Assembly (NCBI RefSeq): GCF_022549775.1
Contig: NZ_JAKZGP010000025.1
Span: forward strand, 1-62,355
Source of the DNA: Belliella filtrata
GTDB taxonomy: Bacteria > Bacteroidota > Bacteroidia > Cytophagales > Cyclobacteriaceae
Direction of reading: 5' to 3'
DNA: 62,355 nucleotides
The notes beneath the pieces are model-generated. The model ran no database searches. It was not told where the DNA came from and saw only the letters and a program-made list of their open reading frames with translations. Made by a program: the position numbers and the translations under genes. This document shows, one piece after another, positions 1-6,422 of this stretch; the stretch's first letter is position 1, and each line of letters opens with the position of its first letter.

Positions 1-122
1 TCCTTACCCTAAACCAAATTAAAAGTATCACTCAACCATAAAAAATCCTAGATTGACAAAAAAATGATTCTTTATGGCACTGTATTTATCCAAATCAAAA
101 CCAAATTAGAATCCTGCGGATT

Positions 123-614
123 TTAGGAAATAACTTCAAATACATTTAACAACTGTAAGGGATAATACCAAAGTGGCTGAATTGCCTCTGGGTCTAGAAA
201 ACTCAAAACCGACAAAGGATAAAAAAGCGAGAACTCCGTATAAGTATAATCAGAAAATGCTCCTATAACTACTTTTACCATTCCTGCTATTACAATAATA
301 CTTTCTGCATACACTGCTACTTTGAACAAACTCCCCAACTTAACACCTTGATGCCTATTGGCAAAGAAAAGTCCCGCATAAAGCACCAATGCCATCAGAA
401 AGCACTTAATTGTCAAAAGCACCATAGTAAGTAAGGCTGAAAACTTACTCCAGTATCTCATTTCTTCCAACATATCCAACAGCACATTCTCAGGAATCTC
501 AATTTCTACTTGATGCGCTAGCTCACTCACTAGCATTGCTTCTGTATCTAACATGAAGAAACCTACTACAAAAAGACAAATTGCATAAAAAACCAATAAT
601 CCAAATACTTTCAT
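123..614 (-). CDS. small polytopic membrane protein, unknown function
   Basis: About 163 residues if started at the ATG at 614; the frame also continues upstream to a GTG at 641. I do not recognise the family. The sequence shows an N-terminal hydrophobic helix (about residues 4-24), an acidic amphipathic stretch, and then three further hydrophobic segments (about 55-85, 95-118 and 125-145). This suggests an inner-membrane protein with about four spans and little soluble domain. It vaguely resembles small Yip1-like membrane proteins, but no diagnostic motif is visible. It stands alone: nothing lies upstream for 450 bases on this strand except a palindromic repeat element, and the window edge follows it. 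The start is uncertain; the coding frame itself is convincing because of its length and hydrophobic patterning. Confidence 0.6.
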   Translation of the reverse strand: MKVFGLLVFYAICLFVVGFFMLDTEAMLVSELAHQVEIEIPENVLLDMLEEMRYWSKFSALLTMVLLTIKCFLMALVLYAGLFFANRHQGVKLGSLFKVAVYAESIIVIAGMVKVVIGAFSDYTYTEFSLFYPLSVLSFLDPEAIQPLWYYPLQLLNVFEVIS

Positions 615-641
615 AAATAACCAATTAAAATCCCAATACAC

Positions 642-1068
642 CTCTGATCTAAAAACTAAATCCTAAAAAAAGGAACTTCCAATAATAAAACACAAAAAAT
701 AAATATCAAAACCCTAGTTAAAATCGAAAGCTAAAAACTAAGTCAAATTACACTTTTCTTAGTTTCAAATTTAAAATATAATTCTAAAAAATTAGTTACC
801 CTCCCCTGGAACGGAATACTATTTTGCTAAAAAATGAAAAGCAGACTTTTATATCAATTATAATATTTACTCATTTTTTTAAGTACAATTTTCCAATTAA
901 GGGTCAATGTCGTTTAGTTAAACTGAAAAGACCTGCTAGGTTTGTTCTGCGTATTGGGAAAAAACAATTATTTGCACATGCGCTATCTGATGGAAAACCT
1001 AGCAGGTCTAAACCAAACGATATTGAATTAAGGGTAGAAAAAACCAAATAAGATCAGTTTTTTATTGC
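642..1068. other. intergenic region with a palindromic repeat element
   Basis: 427 bases without a convincing gene. The left half is AT-rich and featureless, and probably holds the promoter of the small membrane protein. The right half is occupied by the inverted-repeat element described separately. A 75-codon frame at 824-1051 runs through the element and is judged spurious. Confidence 0.6.
910..1020. repeat. REP/MITE-like inverted-repeat element
   Basis: A perfect 15-bp inverted repeat, agacctgctaggttt at 929-943 and its complement at 995-1009, encloses 51 bases. The symmetry extends imperfectly outward: TCGTTT at 910-915 pairs with AAACGA at 1015-1020. The GACCTGCTAGGTTT core resembles short dispersed palindromic repeats that I recall from other Bacteroidota intergenic regions, often linked to REP-associated tyrosine transposases. 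No transposase lies in this window. The recurrence claim comes from memory and was not tested. Confidence 0.55.
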
Positions 1069-1953
1069 TTAAATAGGGGAAGCTTGCGTGTAAACTTGCC
1101 TTAAAAACTCTTTTATACTTGTAGGTTTTCTATTAAGGATTTTTTCCAGATTATCATTTGTAGTATCAAGCTCGCCTTTTGCTTGTGCTACAGCAAAGCT
1201 TGAAAACAGCCCAATGAAGTCTTGTGGTACACCATATTTGCTCAATGTCTGAGCATACTCCTCAGCACTAGGTGATACATAACTTATTGACTTTCCAGTA
1301 ATGTCCGAAATCACTTTTGCCACTTCTTGATAAGAAAAAGCTTCTGTGTTTGAAAAATCATATACTTTCCCTTCGTGATCAACGCCAATGAGGACCTTAG
1401 CGGTAGCCTCTGCCAATTCTGAACGTAATACTGCTCCTACTTTACCATCCTCAGTGGGTAAATAAATCAGCGCTGTTTCTAACACTTTTTCACCTACAAA
1501 AGCTGGGATTAGATCCATGTAAAGGTTATTTTTAAGTATGGTGAAATCAATCCCACTTTCTTTCAACCACTTTTCTGTTTGAAGATGAGATTTTACCACA
1601 AGCCATAATGGCGAAGTTTCAGTCTCATTTTTAGCACTGATACTCGTATATACGATATGCTTTACTCCAGCTTCTTTTGCTGCATTGATCACATTCTGGT
1701 GCTGGGAAAGTCGATTGAGCAGATCGCTCCCCGATACGAATAAAAGCTTATCAACTCCTTTGAATGCATTCAGAAGTGAATCGTAATTATCGTAATCTCC
1801 AATAACTGCATTCACACCTCTATTTCTGAATTCAACTGCTGATTCCTCTTTTCTTACCAAGGCTGAGACTTGATTGCCTTGAACTCCTTTTTCTAATAGA
1901 AAATTGATTGTGGCATTGCCAAAGTGTCCATTTGCTCCTGTTACTAAAATCAT
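1069..1953 (-). CDS. NmrA-like NAD(P)-dependent oxidoreductase (QorB/YtfG type)
   Basis: 294 residues forming a single atypical short-chain dehydrogenase fold. The N-terminal MILVTGANGHFGNATINFLL carries the GxxGxxG dinucleotide-binding loop (TGANGHFG), and the protein continues with the NmrA-family pattern VSALVRKEES, VNAVIGDYDN, KHIVYTSISA and the helix TEKWLKESGIDFTILKNNLYMD. Family members of this length reduce quinones or act as NADP sensors; the usual catalytic Tyr-Lys pair of classical SDRs is not evident. It is divergent from an HxlR regulator, an arrangement typical of electrophile- or quinone-responsive NAD(P)H:quinone reductases. The shared 109-bp intergenic region carries several GTAAC inverted repeats, so autoregulated co-control is likely. 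The specific substrate is unknown. Confidence 0.85.
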   Translation of the reverse strand: MILVTGANGHFGNATINFLLEKGVQGNQVSALVRKEESAVEFRNRGVNAVIGDYDNYDSLLNAFKGVDKLLFVSGSDLLNRLSQHQNVINAAKEAGVKHIVYTSISAKNETETSPLWLVVKSHLQTEKWLKESGIDFTILKNNLYMDLIPAFVGEKVLETALIYLPTEDGKVGAVLRSELAEATAKVLIGVDHEGKVYDFSNTEAFSYQEVAKVISDITGKSISYVSPSAEEYAQTLSKYGVPQDFIGLFSSFAVAQAKGELDTTNDNLEKILNRKPTSIKEFLRQVYTQASPI

Positions 1954-1985
1954 ATTTGTCTTATTAAATATTACTAATTAAATTT

Positions 1986-2074
1986 GTTACACAAAGTAAC
2001 TAATATTAGTATTAAAATGTAACAAGTTACCTGTAGGTAACAGGTAAAAAAGTGGTAACTAAATGGTAACTAAA
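1986..2074. promoter_or_regulatory. GTAAC/GTTAC operator array between oxidoreductase and HxlR gene
   Basis: Overlapping inverted repeats of the same half-site are visible: GTTAC-N5-GTAAC at 1986-2000, GTAAC-AA-GTTAC at 2020-2031, and GTTACC-TGTA-GGTAAC at 2026-2041. Two direct copies of tggtaactaaa follow at 2053-2063 and 2064-2074, the second starting inside the HxlR ATG at 2063. HxlR-family dimers bind short inverted repeats in such divergent promoters. Assignment of these sites to this regulator is inference from position and symmetry. Confidence 0.65.
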
Positions 2075-2398
2075 GGCAAAATAAGCGAAGAAGTTAAATG
2101 TCCAGTAACTGGAATACTTCAGTTGATAGGTGGTAAATGGAAGCCAATCATATTGTACTGTCTCAGATCAGAGACTAGGAGATTTGGAGAAATCGCCGCT
2201 CGGATACCCTCTATATCCAGAAAAGTCTTGACTGAGCAATTAAGGGAATTAGAACAAGACAATTTGATTTTGCGTGTGCAATTCAACGAAATACCACCGA
2301 GGGTCGAATACTCACTAACAGCAATGGGAAAAAGCTTATCTCCTGTACTCCATGAGATGGAAAAATGGGGTTTGGAAAATATCATGAATAAAAAGTGA
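2063..2398 (+). CDS. HxlR-family winged-helix transcriptional regulator
   Basis: 111 residues, the usual length of the HxlR (DUF24) family. The hallmark CPVTGILQLIGGKWKPIIL lies near residues 13-31, with Cys13 in the position often used for redox or electrophile sensing. The RFGEIAARIPSISRKVLTEQLRELEQD recognition region and the ...PPRVEYSLTAMGKSL wing follow. It is transcribed divergently from the NmrA-like oxidoreductase and probably controls it and itself through the GTAAC repeats in the gap. The start codon is overlapped by an 11-bp tandem duplication that carries another operator half-site, so binding there could block initiation directly. The inducer is unknown; quinones, aldehydes or other electrophiles are the family precedent. 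Confidence 0.9.
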   Translation: MVTKGKISEEVKCPVTGILQLIGGKWKPIILYCLRSETRRFGEIAARIPSISRKVLTEQLRELEQDNLILRVQFNEIPPRVEYSLTAMGKSLSPVLHEMEKWGLENIMNKK

Positions 2399-2722
2399 GT
2401 CTCTACATGCTACGTCATACTTCCCATCACTATAAATCTGGCTTATAAGGACTTAAAGCCAAAGTAGCATATACACTCCCCTAGCGTACCAGAATCTGGT
2501 TTTAAGAGAAAAGACCTATATTCAATAATATGTAACATTGCGTTCTTCAATGATTTGTTACATGGTAGAATGACTGATATTGACATATTTTTAAATTTAT
2601 AACTTGATTATCTTTACTATTATTCTGATCAATAGTCAAAATTCAGCGTTGACATCCTACAAGACAATATCTTTAATCTCAAATTATACGTATATTTACT
2701 ATCGAAACTACACGTATTTCTT
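2399..2722. other. intergenic region upstream of the VapBC-like pair
   Basis: 324 bases without a gene. It holds an inverted repeat with arms atgtaaca (2530-2537) and tgttacat (2556-2563), with a nested CATTG/CAATG pair (2536-2540 and 2548-2552). These again contain GTAAC half-sites. Nearer the antitoxin gene lie TTGACA (2649-2654) and tatcttta (2668-2675), a possible promoter, and the palindrome TATACGTATA (2685-2694). Confidence 0.5.
2685..2717 (+). promoter_or_regulatory. putative antitoxin operator
   Basis: A perfect 10-bp palindrome TATACGTATA at 2685-2694 is followed by a related half-site CACGTAT at 2711-2717, just before the antitoxin ATG at 2723. Type II antitoxins generally repress their own operon through such palindromes. 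The assignment is positional inference. Confidence 0.45.
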
Positions 2723-2968
2723 ATGAGTACCAAACTAACATTGACCATAGACAAATCAGTCATTGAAAAGGCTAAAGACTATGCCAAAAATCAGAATCTC
2801 AGTCTTTCTGGATTGATTGAAAATTATTTGGAATCTTTAACCTCAAAAGAAGAAAAATCACCCAAGGTGAGTCCATTGGTAGAAAGTCTTACAGGAGTAA
2901 TCCCAAAATCCGACGAAACAGACATCAAAAAAGAATATTATGAACACTTGAATAAAAAATACTCTTGA
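2723..2968 (+). CDS. antitoxin, ribbon-helix-helix-like (DUF6364 type)
   Basis: 81 residues. The N-terminus TKLTLTIDKSVIEKAKDYAKNQNLSLSGLIENYLESL has the beta-strand plus two-helix layout of ribbon-helix-helix DNA-binding antitoxins and matches the DUF6364 pattern. The polar, lysine- and glutamate-rich C-terminal tail (about residues 42-81) would wrap and neutralise the toxin. The stop codon overlaps the ATG of the following PIN-domain gene by one base (TGATG), a typical translationally coupled antitoxin-toxin arrangement. A palindrome just upstream suggests autorepression. Alternative names would be VapB-like or a generic RHH protein. Confidence 0.8.
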   Translation: MSTKLTLTIDKSVIEKAKDYAKNQNLSLSGLIENYLESLTSKEEKSPKVSPLVESLTGVIPKSDETDIKKEYYEHLNKKYS

Positions 2969-3381
2969 TGGAAAAAATTTTTGTTGATACAAATGTCATC
3001 CTTGACCTACTTCAGAAAAGGGAAGGGTTTTATAAAGATGCTCAAGAGATATTCACTATGGCTGACCTTAGAAAAGCTAGAATATTCATTTCTACTTTGA
3101 GTATAGCTACAGCAAACTATTTATTATCCAAACATTACAATACAACAGAATCTCGAAAAATCCTTTCAAAATTCAAGATTATTGTGACAATTTTACCTTT
3201 AGACAATAAAATCATTGAGTTAGCTCTGGCTTCAGACTTTAAAGATTTTGAAGATGCTATTCAATATCATACTGCGCTAGAACATGAATTGAAAATCATC
3301 ATCACAAGAAACAAAAAAGATTTCAAAAAGTCTAAAATCTCAGTTCTAACTCCAAAAGAGTTCCTAAGCTCTTTGAAGTAA
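2968..3381 (+). CDS. PIN-domain toxin, VapC-like ribonuclease
   Basis: 137 residues from the ATG at 2968; a TTG at 2965 is also in frame but less likely. The protein starts MEKIFVDTNVILDLLQKR, giving the first conserved acidic residue (Asp7) of the PIN nuclease site. Further acidic residues are expected in KDFEDAIQYHTALEH, and the domain ends with the characteristic IITRNKKDFKKSKISVLTPKEFL. PIN toxins are Mg-dependent RNases that usually cleave tRNA or rRNA and are held inactive by the cognate antitoxin, here encoded directly upstream with one-base overlap. No mobile element flanks the pair. The RNA target cannot be inferred. Confidence 0.88.
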   Translation: MEKIFVDTNVILDLLQKREGFYKDAQEIFTMADLRKARIFISTLSIATANYLLSKHYNTTESRKILSKFKIIVTILPLDNKIIELALASDFKDFEDAIQYHTALEHELKIIITRNKKDFKKSKISVLTPKEFLSSLK

Positions 3382-3471
3382 AAAGATATCTACATATAAA
3401 ACGCTAAAATCAATAAACCCAGTCTTTTTTAAGCTGGATATGCACAATCAATAATAAAACTCTCCCCACAC

Positions 3472-4395
3472 CTACTTCCCTCCTGCCAGCAAATACAACA
3501 CCGCCATCCTGACAGCGACTCCATTCTCTACCTGATTGAGGATGATAGATTGCTTGCTGTCTGCTACATCGGAATTCAATTCTACACCTCTATTGATCGG
3601 TCCTGGATGCATGATAACGATCTCTTTATCCAGGCTATCTAGCATTTTTTTATTGATACCATAGTACAGCGAGTATTCCCTGAGTGAAGGAAAGTATTTG
3701 ATCTGCTGTCTTTCCAGCTGAATCCTCAGTACATTTGCTACATCACACCAAGCCAAGGCTTTGCGCACATCGTATTCTACTTTTACACCTAGGCTAGCGA
3801 TATGTTTAGGAATCAAAGTGATCGGTCCACAGACCATGACTTCTGCACCTAACTTTTGAAGGCAGAAGATATTGGAAAGCGCCACCCTGGAGTGCAAAAT
3901 ATCACCAATGATTGCAACTTTCTTACCTGTAACATCCCCCAGCTTTTCCCTGATAGAAAATGAATCCAAAAGTGCTTGCGTAGGATGCTCGTGCGTCCCA
4001 TCGCCTGCATTTACAATATTTGCTTTGATGTTTTTTGAAAGAAAATGGGGCGCTCCTGGACTACTGTGTCTCATGACTACCATATCTACTTTCATAGAGA
4101 GGATGTTATTGACCGTATCGATTAGGGTTTCTCCTTTTTTGACTGAACTATTGCTGGAAGAAAAATTGACAATATCAGCCGAAAGGCGCTTCTCTGCGAG
4201 TTCAAACGAGAGTTTTGTCCTTGTAGAATTCTCGAAAAATATGTTGGCAATTGTAATATCTCTTAGTGAAGGCACTTTTTTGATGGGGCGATTGATGACT
4301 TCTTTGAAATTATCTGCAGTCTCGAAGATCAATCGGATATCTTCTTCATTGATATCTTTTATTCCCAGTAAGTGTCTTGTGCTGAGTTGTGACAT
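3472..4395 (-). CDS. pyrB: aspartate carbamoyltransferase catalytic subunit
   Basis: 307 residues. It condenses carbamoyl phosphate and aspartate to carbamoyl aspartate in pyrimidine synthesis. The carbamoyl-phosphate loop FENSTRTKLSFE (about residues 51-62) and the HPTQALLDSFSI segment (about 133-144) are intact, as are the C-terminal HPGPINRGVEL and the aspartate-domain region. I chose the ATG at 4395 (MSQLSTRHLLGI), one base after the pyrR stop; the frame extends 15 codons upstream into pyrR but those residues are not family-like. It is the second gene of a pyrR-pyrB operon. No pyrI regulatory subunit is visible next to it, so the enzyme is probably the unregulated trimer or a dihydroorotase-associated form. 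Confidence 0.96.
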   Translation of the reverse strand: MSQLSTRHLLGIKDINEEDIRLIFETADNFKEVINRPIKKVPSLRDITIANIFFENSTRTKLSFELAEKRLSADIVNFSSSNSSVKKGETLIDTVNNILSMKVDMVVMRHSSPGAPHFLSKNIKANIVNAGDGTHEHPTQALLDSFSIREKLGDVTGKKVAIIGDILHSRVALSNIFCLQKLGAEVMVCGPITLIPKHIASLGVKVEYDVRKALAWCDVANVLRIQLERQQIKYFPSLREYSLYYGINKKMLDSLDKEIVIMHPGPINRGVELNSDVADSKQSIILNQVENGVAVRMAVLYLLAGGK

Positions 4396-4396
4396 G

Positions 4397-4945
4397 TTAA
4401 TTTTTCTCTTTTTCTGTGATCCAAATACCATCATTCTCAAAACCGTTGGCAGCCCACTCTACGATGACGTATTGGCTCTCCAAGGTATTGACTTTCAATC
4501 CGCAATAATCTGGCATAATGGGATAATCTCTGGTGAACTTTCGGTCTACCAAGACCATCAGCTCTACCTTGGCTGGCCTACCAAAGGCAATCATTGCATC
4601 CATAGCTGCCCTGACTGACCGACCTTTGTACAAGACATCATCTACCAGAACTACTCGTTTTCCTTCTATCAAAAAATTAATCTTGGTCTCATTGGCTTTG
4701 AGCGGAAAGTCCCTCCTTCTAAAATCATCTCTGTGAAAAGTGGCATCCAAATATCCAAATGGAATATCTAATCCTGTAATTTCTTTGAGCTTGGCCGCAA
4801 TCTTATCCAAAACGATAGGTCCTCTAGGTTGTAGACCTAACAGTACGGTATTTTCAAAAGTATCATGATTTTCAATCAATTGATGGCAAAATCGCTTGAG
4901 AATGATTTCTATTTGCCTTTGATCCAGTACGAGTCTCTTTTGCAT
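4397..4945 (-). CDS. pyrR: PyrR bifunctional protein / uracil phosphoribosyltransferase
   Basis: 182 residues of the type I phosphoribosyltransferase fold. The PRPP loop VVLVDDVLYKGRSVRAAMDA (about residues 100-119) is typical of PyrR, as are the LLGLQPRGPIVLDKIA and the hood region LDATFHRDDFRRRD. In Bacillus, PyrR binds pyr mRNA leaders and also has weak uracil phosphoribosyltransferase activity. Here a consensus -7 element lies only 17-24 bases upstream of the ATG, so the leader would be about ten bases long and cannot hold a PyrR-controlled attenuator. Either PyrR acts elsewhere or mainly as an enzyme. The pyrB start follows the pyrR stop by one base, so the two are co-transcribed. Confidence 0.94.
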   Translation of the reverse strand: MQKRLVLDQRQIEIILKRFCHQLIENHDTFENTVLLGLQPRGPIVLDKIAAKLKEITGLDIPFGYLDATFHRDDFRRRDFPLKANETKINFLIEGKRVVLVDDVLYKGRSVRAAMDAMIAFGRPAKVELMVLVDRKFTRDYPIMPDYCGLKVNTLESQYVIVEWAANGFENDGIWITEKEKN

Positions 4946-4961
4946 AATGGTCGTTTGCTCG

Positions 4962-4969
4962 CAAAGATA
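4962..4969 (-). promoter_or_regulatory. pyrR promoter -7 element (TATCTTTG)
   Basis: Reads TATCTTTG on the minus strand, a full match to the Bacteroidota TAnnTTTG -7 consensus, 17 bases before the pyrR ATG. It implies a start of transcription near 4955 and a very short leader. Confidence 0.6.
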
Positions 4970-5029
4970 ATCAGATTGTAGGTTTTTTGAAGGTCAAAAG
5001 GAGGAAATTTATATTGTCTTAGCGATTGT

Positions 5030-5050
5030 ATTGTAGATTGTAGATTGTAG
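5030..5050. repeat. heptamer tandem repeat (ATTGTAG)x3
   Basis: Three perfect adjacent copies of ATTGTAG, preceded by a degenerate copy, with a further isolated copy at 4975-4981. It lies in non-coding DNA upstream of pyrR. Confidence 0.7.
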
Positions 5051-5090
5051 ATTTTATTTTATAGCATGAGTTTACTTGATTCCTATTTTG

Positions 5091-5114
5091 CCACGAAGGC
5101 ACGAAGGCGCTAAG
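5091..5114. repeat. ACGAAGGC tandem octamer, dispersed-repeat type
   Basis: ACGAAGGC occurs twice head-to-tail (5093-5100, 5101-5108), preceded by CC and followed by GCTAAG. A related octamer pair lies at 61873-61888, and the stem at 21939-22005 carries the related CCAAGGCACAAAG. Similar sequences recur in intergenic DNA of other Bacteroidota, from memory. Confidence 0.5.
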
Positions 5115-5204
5115 TTTTTAATAATGTAAGGTAAAAGGTACCTTGTACAAAAGTTCAAATTCTCTTCCTAAAGAATCTTATAACTTCAAATAAATCAAAA
5201 TCAT

Positions 5205-5249
5205 CAAAAAAAATAAGGCATTGACTCCTATGTTAGGGTATCAATGCCT
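5205..5249 (-). terminator. Rho-independent terminator of the nucleotide-sugar operon
   Basis: The arms aggcattga (5216-5224) and tcaatgcct (5241-5249) form a perfect 9-bp stem with an inner CCTA/TAGG pairing. On the minus strand it is followed by a T-rich tail (complement of 5205-5215). It lies about 95 bases after the last gene of the operon. Confidence 0.8.
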
Positions 5250-5343
5250 CTAGGGATGTGTATGAATCAGTTTATCGTCTCAAAAGACTAATAGGATTCA
5301 AGCTGTAACTTGCAAATGGAATTCCTCCATAGAAGACTAATAT

Positions 5344-6399
5344 TTACCTGTCTTGGTAATGATCTGAGTAGTATTTTTGATAATTTCCTGAGGTGACATT
5401 TCCCAGCCAGTCTTCATTGGACAGGTACCAGTCTATTGTCTTACTGATTCCTTCTTCAAACTGCAAGCTAGGTTCCCAGCCCAATTCCTTTTGAATTTTT
5501 GAAGCATCTATCGCATAGCGCATGTCATGACCTGCTCTATCTTTTACAAAAGTGATGAGTCTTTGAGAAGTGCCCTTTTCTTGACCTAGCTTCTCGTCCA
5601 TTTGATCACATAAAAGTCTCACGATATCTATGTTTTTCCACTCATTGAATCCTCCGATATTGTAAGTCTCCCCTGATTTCCCTGTGTGAAATACAGTATC
5701 GATGGCTTTTGCATGATCTACTACAAATAGCCAATCTCTGATGTTTTCTCCTTTTCCGTAAATTGGAAGTGGTTTATTATTCTTGATATTATGGATACAC
5801 AAAGGGATCAATTTCTCTGGAAACTGATTTGGTCCATAGTTATTGGAGCAATTAGAAATCACCGTTTGCATACCATAAGTATTGGCATATGCCCTTACAA
5901 AATGGTCTGAAGATGCCTTAGATGCCGAGTACGGAGATTGAGGATCATATGGAGTTTGTTCAGTGAAAAACCCATCTTCACCCAATGATCCATATACTTC
6001 ATCTGTAGAAACATGGTAAAACAGATGACCCTCCAAATCTTTCCAATATTGCTTGCTAATGTTCAAGAGGTTCACAGTACCTATCACATTGGTCTGCACA
6101 AATGCTAAAGGGTCAGAGATAGACCTGTCTACATGGGATTCTGCCGCCAAATGAATCACATCTGTGACGGTATGCTTCTCAAAAACAGTCGCCAAAGCTA
6201 CTGTATCCAGCAAATCAACTTTTTCAAAGGAATAGTTCTTGGAATCCTCTACTTCTCTTAGATTCTCCAAATTGCCTGCATAAGTAAGGCAATCCAAGTT
6301 AACAATATGGTATTCTGGATATTTTTGAACAAAAAGTTTCACAACATGACTTCCTATGAAGCCTGCTCCTCCAGTGATCAGAATGCTTTTCTTAGACAT
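5344..6399 (-). CDS. rfbB: dTDP-glucose 4,6-dehydratase
   Basis: 351 residues. It converts dTDP-glucose to dTDP-4-keto-6-deoxyglucose, the entry step to rhamnose and other deoxysugars. The NAD-binding ITGGAGFIGSHV lies at residues 7-18, followed by the STDEVYGSLGEDG segment with catalytic Asp and Glu and the YSASKASSD motif containing the Tyr-x3-Lys dyad. NRDWLFVVDHAKAI is represented by ENIRDWLFVVDHA. All family landmarks are intact. It is the last gene of a three-gene operon with a UDP-glucuronate-type epimerase and a glycosyltransferase. The partners rfbA, rfbC and rfbD are not in this window, so dTDP-rhamnose synthesis must be completed elsewhere. A strong terminator follows. Confidence 0.95.
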   Translation of the reverse strand: MSKKSILITGGAGFIGSHVVKLFVQKYPEYHIVNLDCLTYAGNLENLREVEDSKNYSFEKVDLLDTVALATVFEKHTVTDVIHLAAESHVDRSISDPLAFVQTNVIGTVNLLNISKQYWKDLEGHLFYHVSTDEVYGSLGEDGFFTEQTPYDPQSPYSASKASSDHFVRAYANTYGMQTVISNCSNNYGPNQFPEKLIPLCIHNIKNNKPLPIYGKGENIRDWLFVVDHAKAIDTVFHTGKSGETYNIGGFNEWKNIDIVRLLCDQMDEKLGQEKGTSQRLITFVKDRAGHDMRYAIDASKIQKELGWEPSLQFEEGISKTIDWYLSNEDWLGNVTSGNYQKYYSDHYQDR

Positions 6400-6422
6400 T
6401 TTTGTGTGGGGATATTTATAAA

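Larger units (their letters stand above)
4946..5343. other. intergenic region with heptamer and octamer repeats and a terminator
   Basis: 398 bases without a gene between pyrR and the nucleotide-sugar operon. It holds the pyrR promoter (4962-4969), three perfect tandem copies of ATTGTAG (5030-5050) with another copy at 4975-4981, a tandem octamer ACGAAGGC twice (5093-5108), and the terminator of the downstream operon (5216-5249). Everything else is AT-rich and unremarkable. Confidence 0.6.

Noticed and set aside
824-1051. 75-codon open frame on the plus strand
   Set aside because: It is mostly made of the inverted-repeat element and AT-rich sequence; the product has no fold-like pattern and no family resemblance.
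2119-2385. 88-codon frame antisense to the HxlR gene
   Set aside because: Shadow of the strongly recognisable HxlR coding sequence.
3872-4618. 248-codon frame antisense to pyrB and pyrR
   Set aside because: Both sense genes are unambiguous; the antisense product has no recognisable domain.
5030-5050. CRISPR-like array
   Set aside because: The 7-bp repeats have no spacers and no cas genes are near; simple tandem repeat only.
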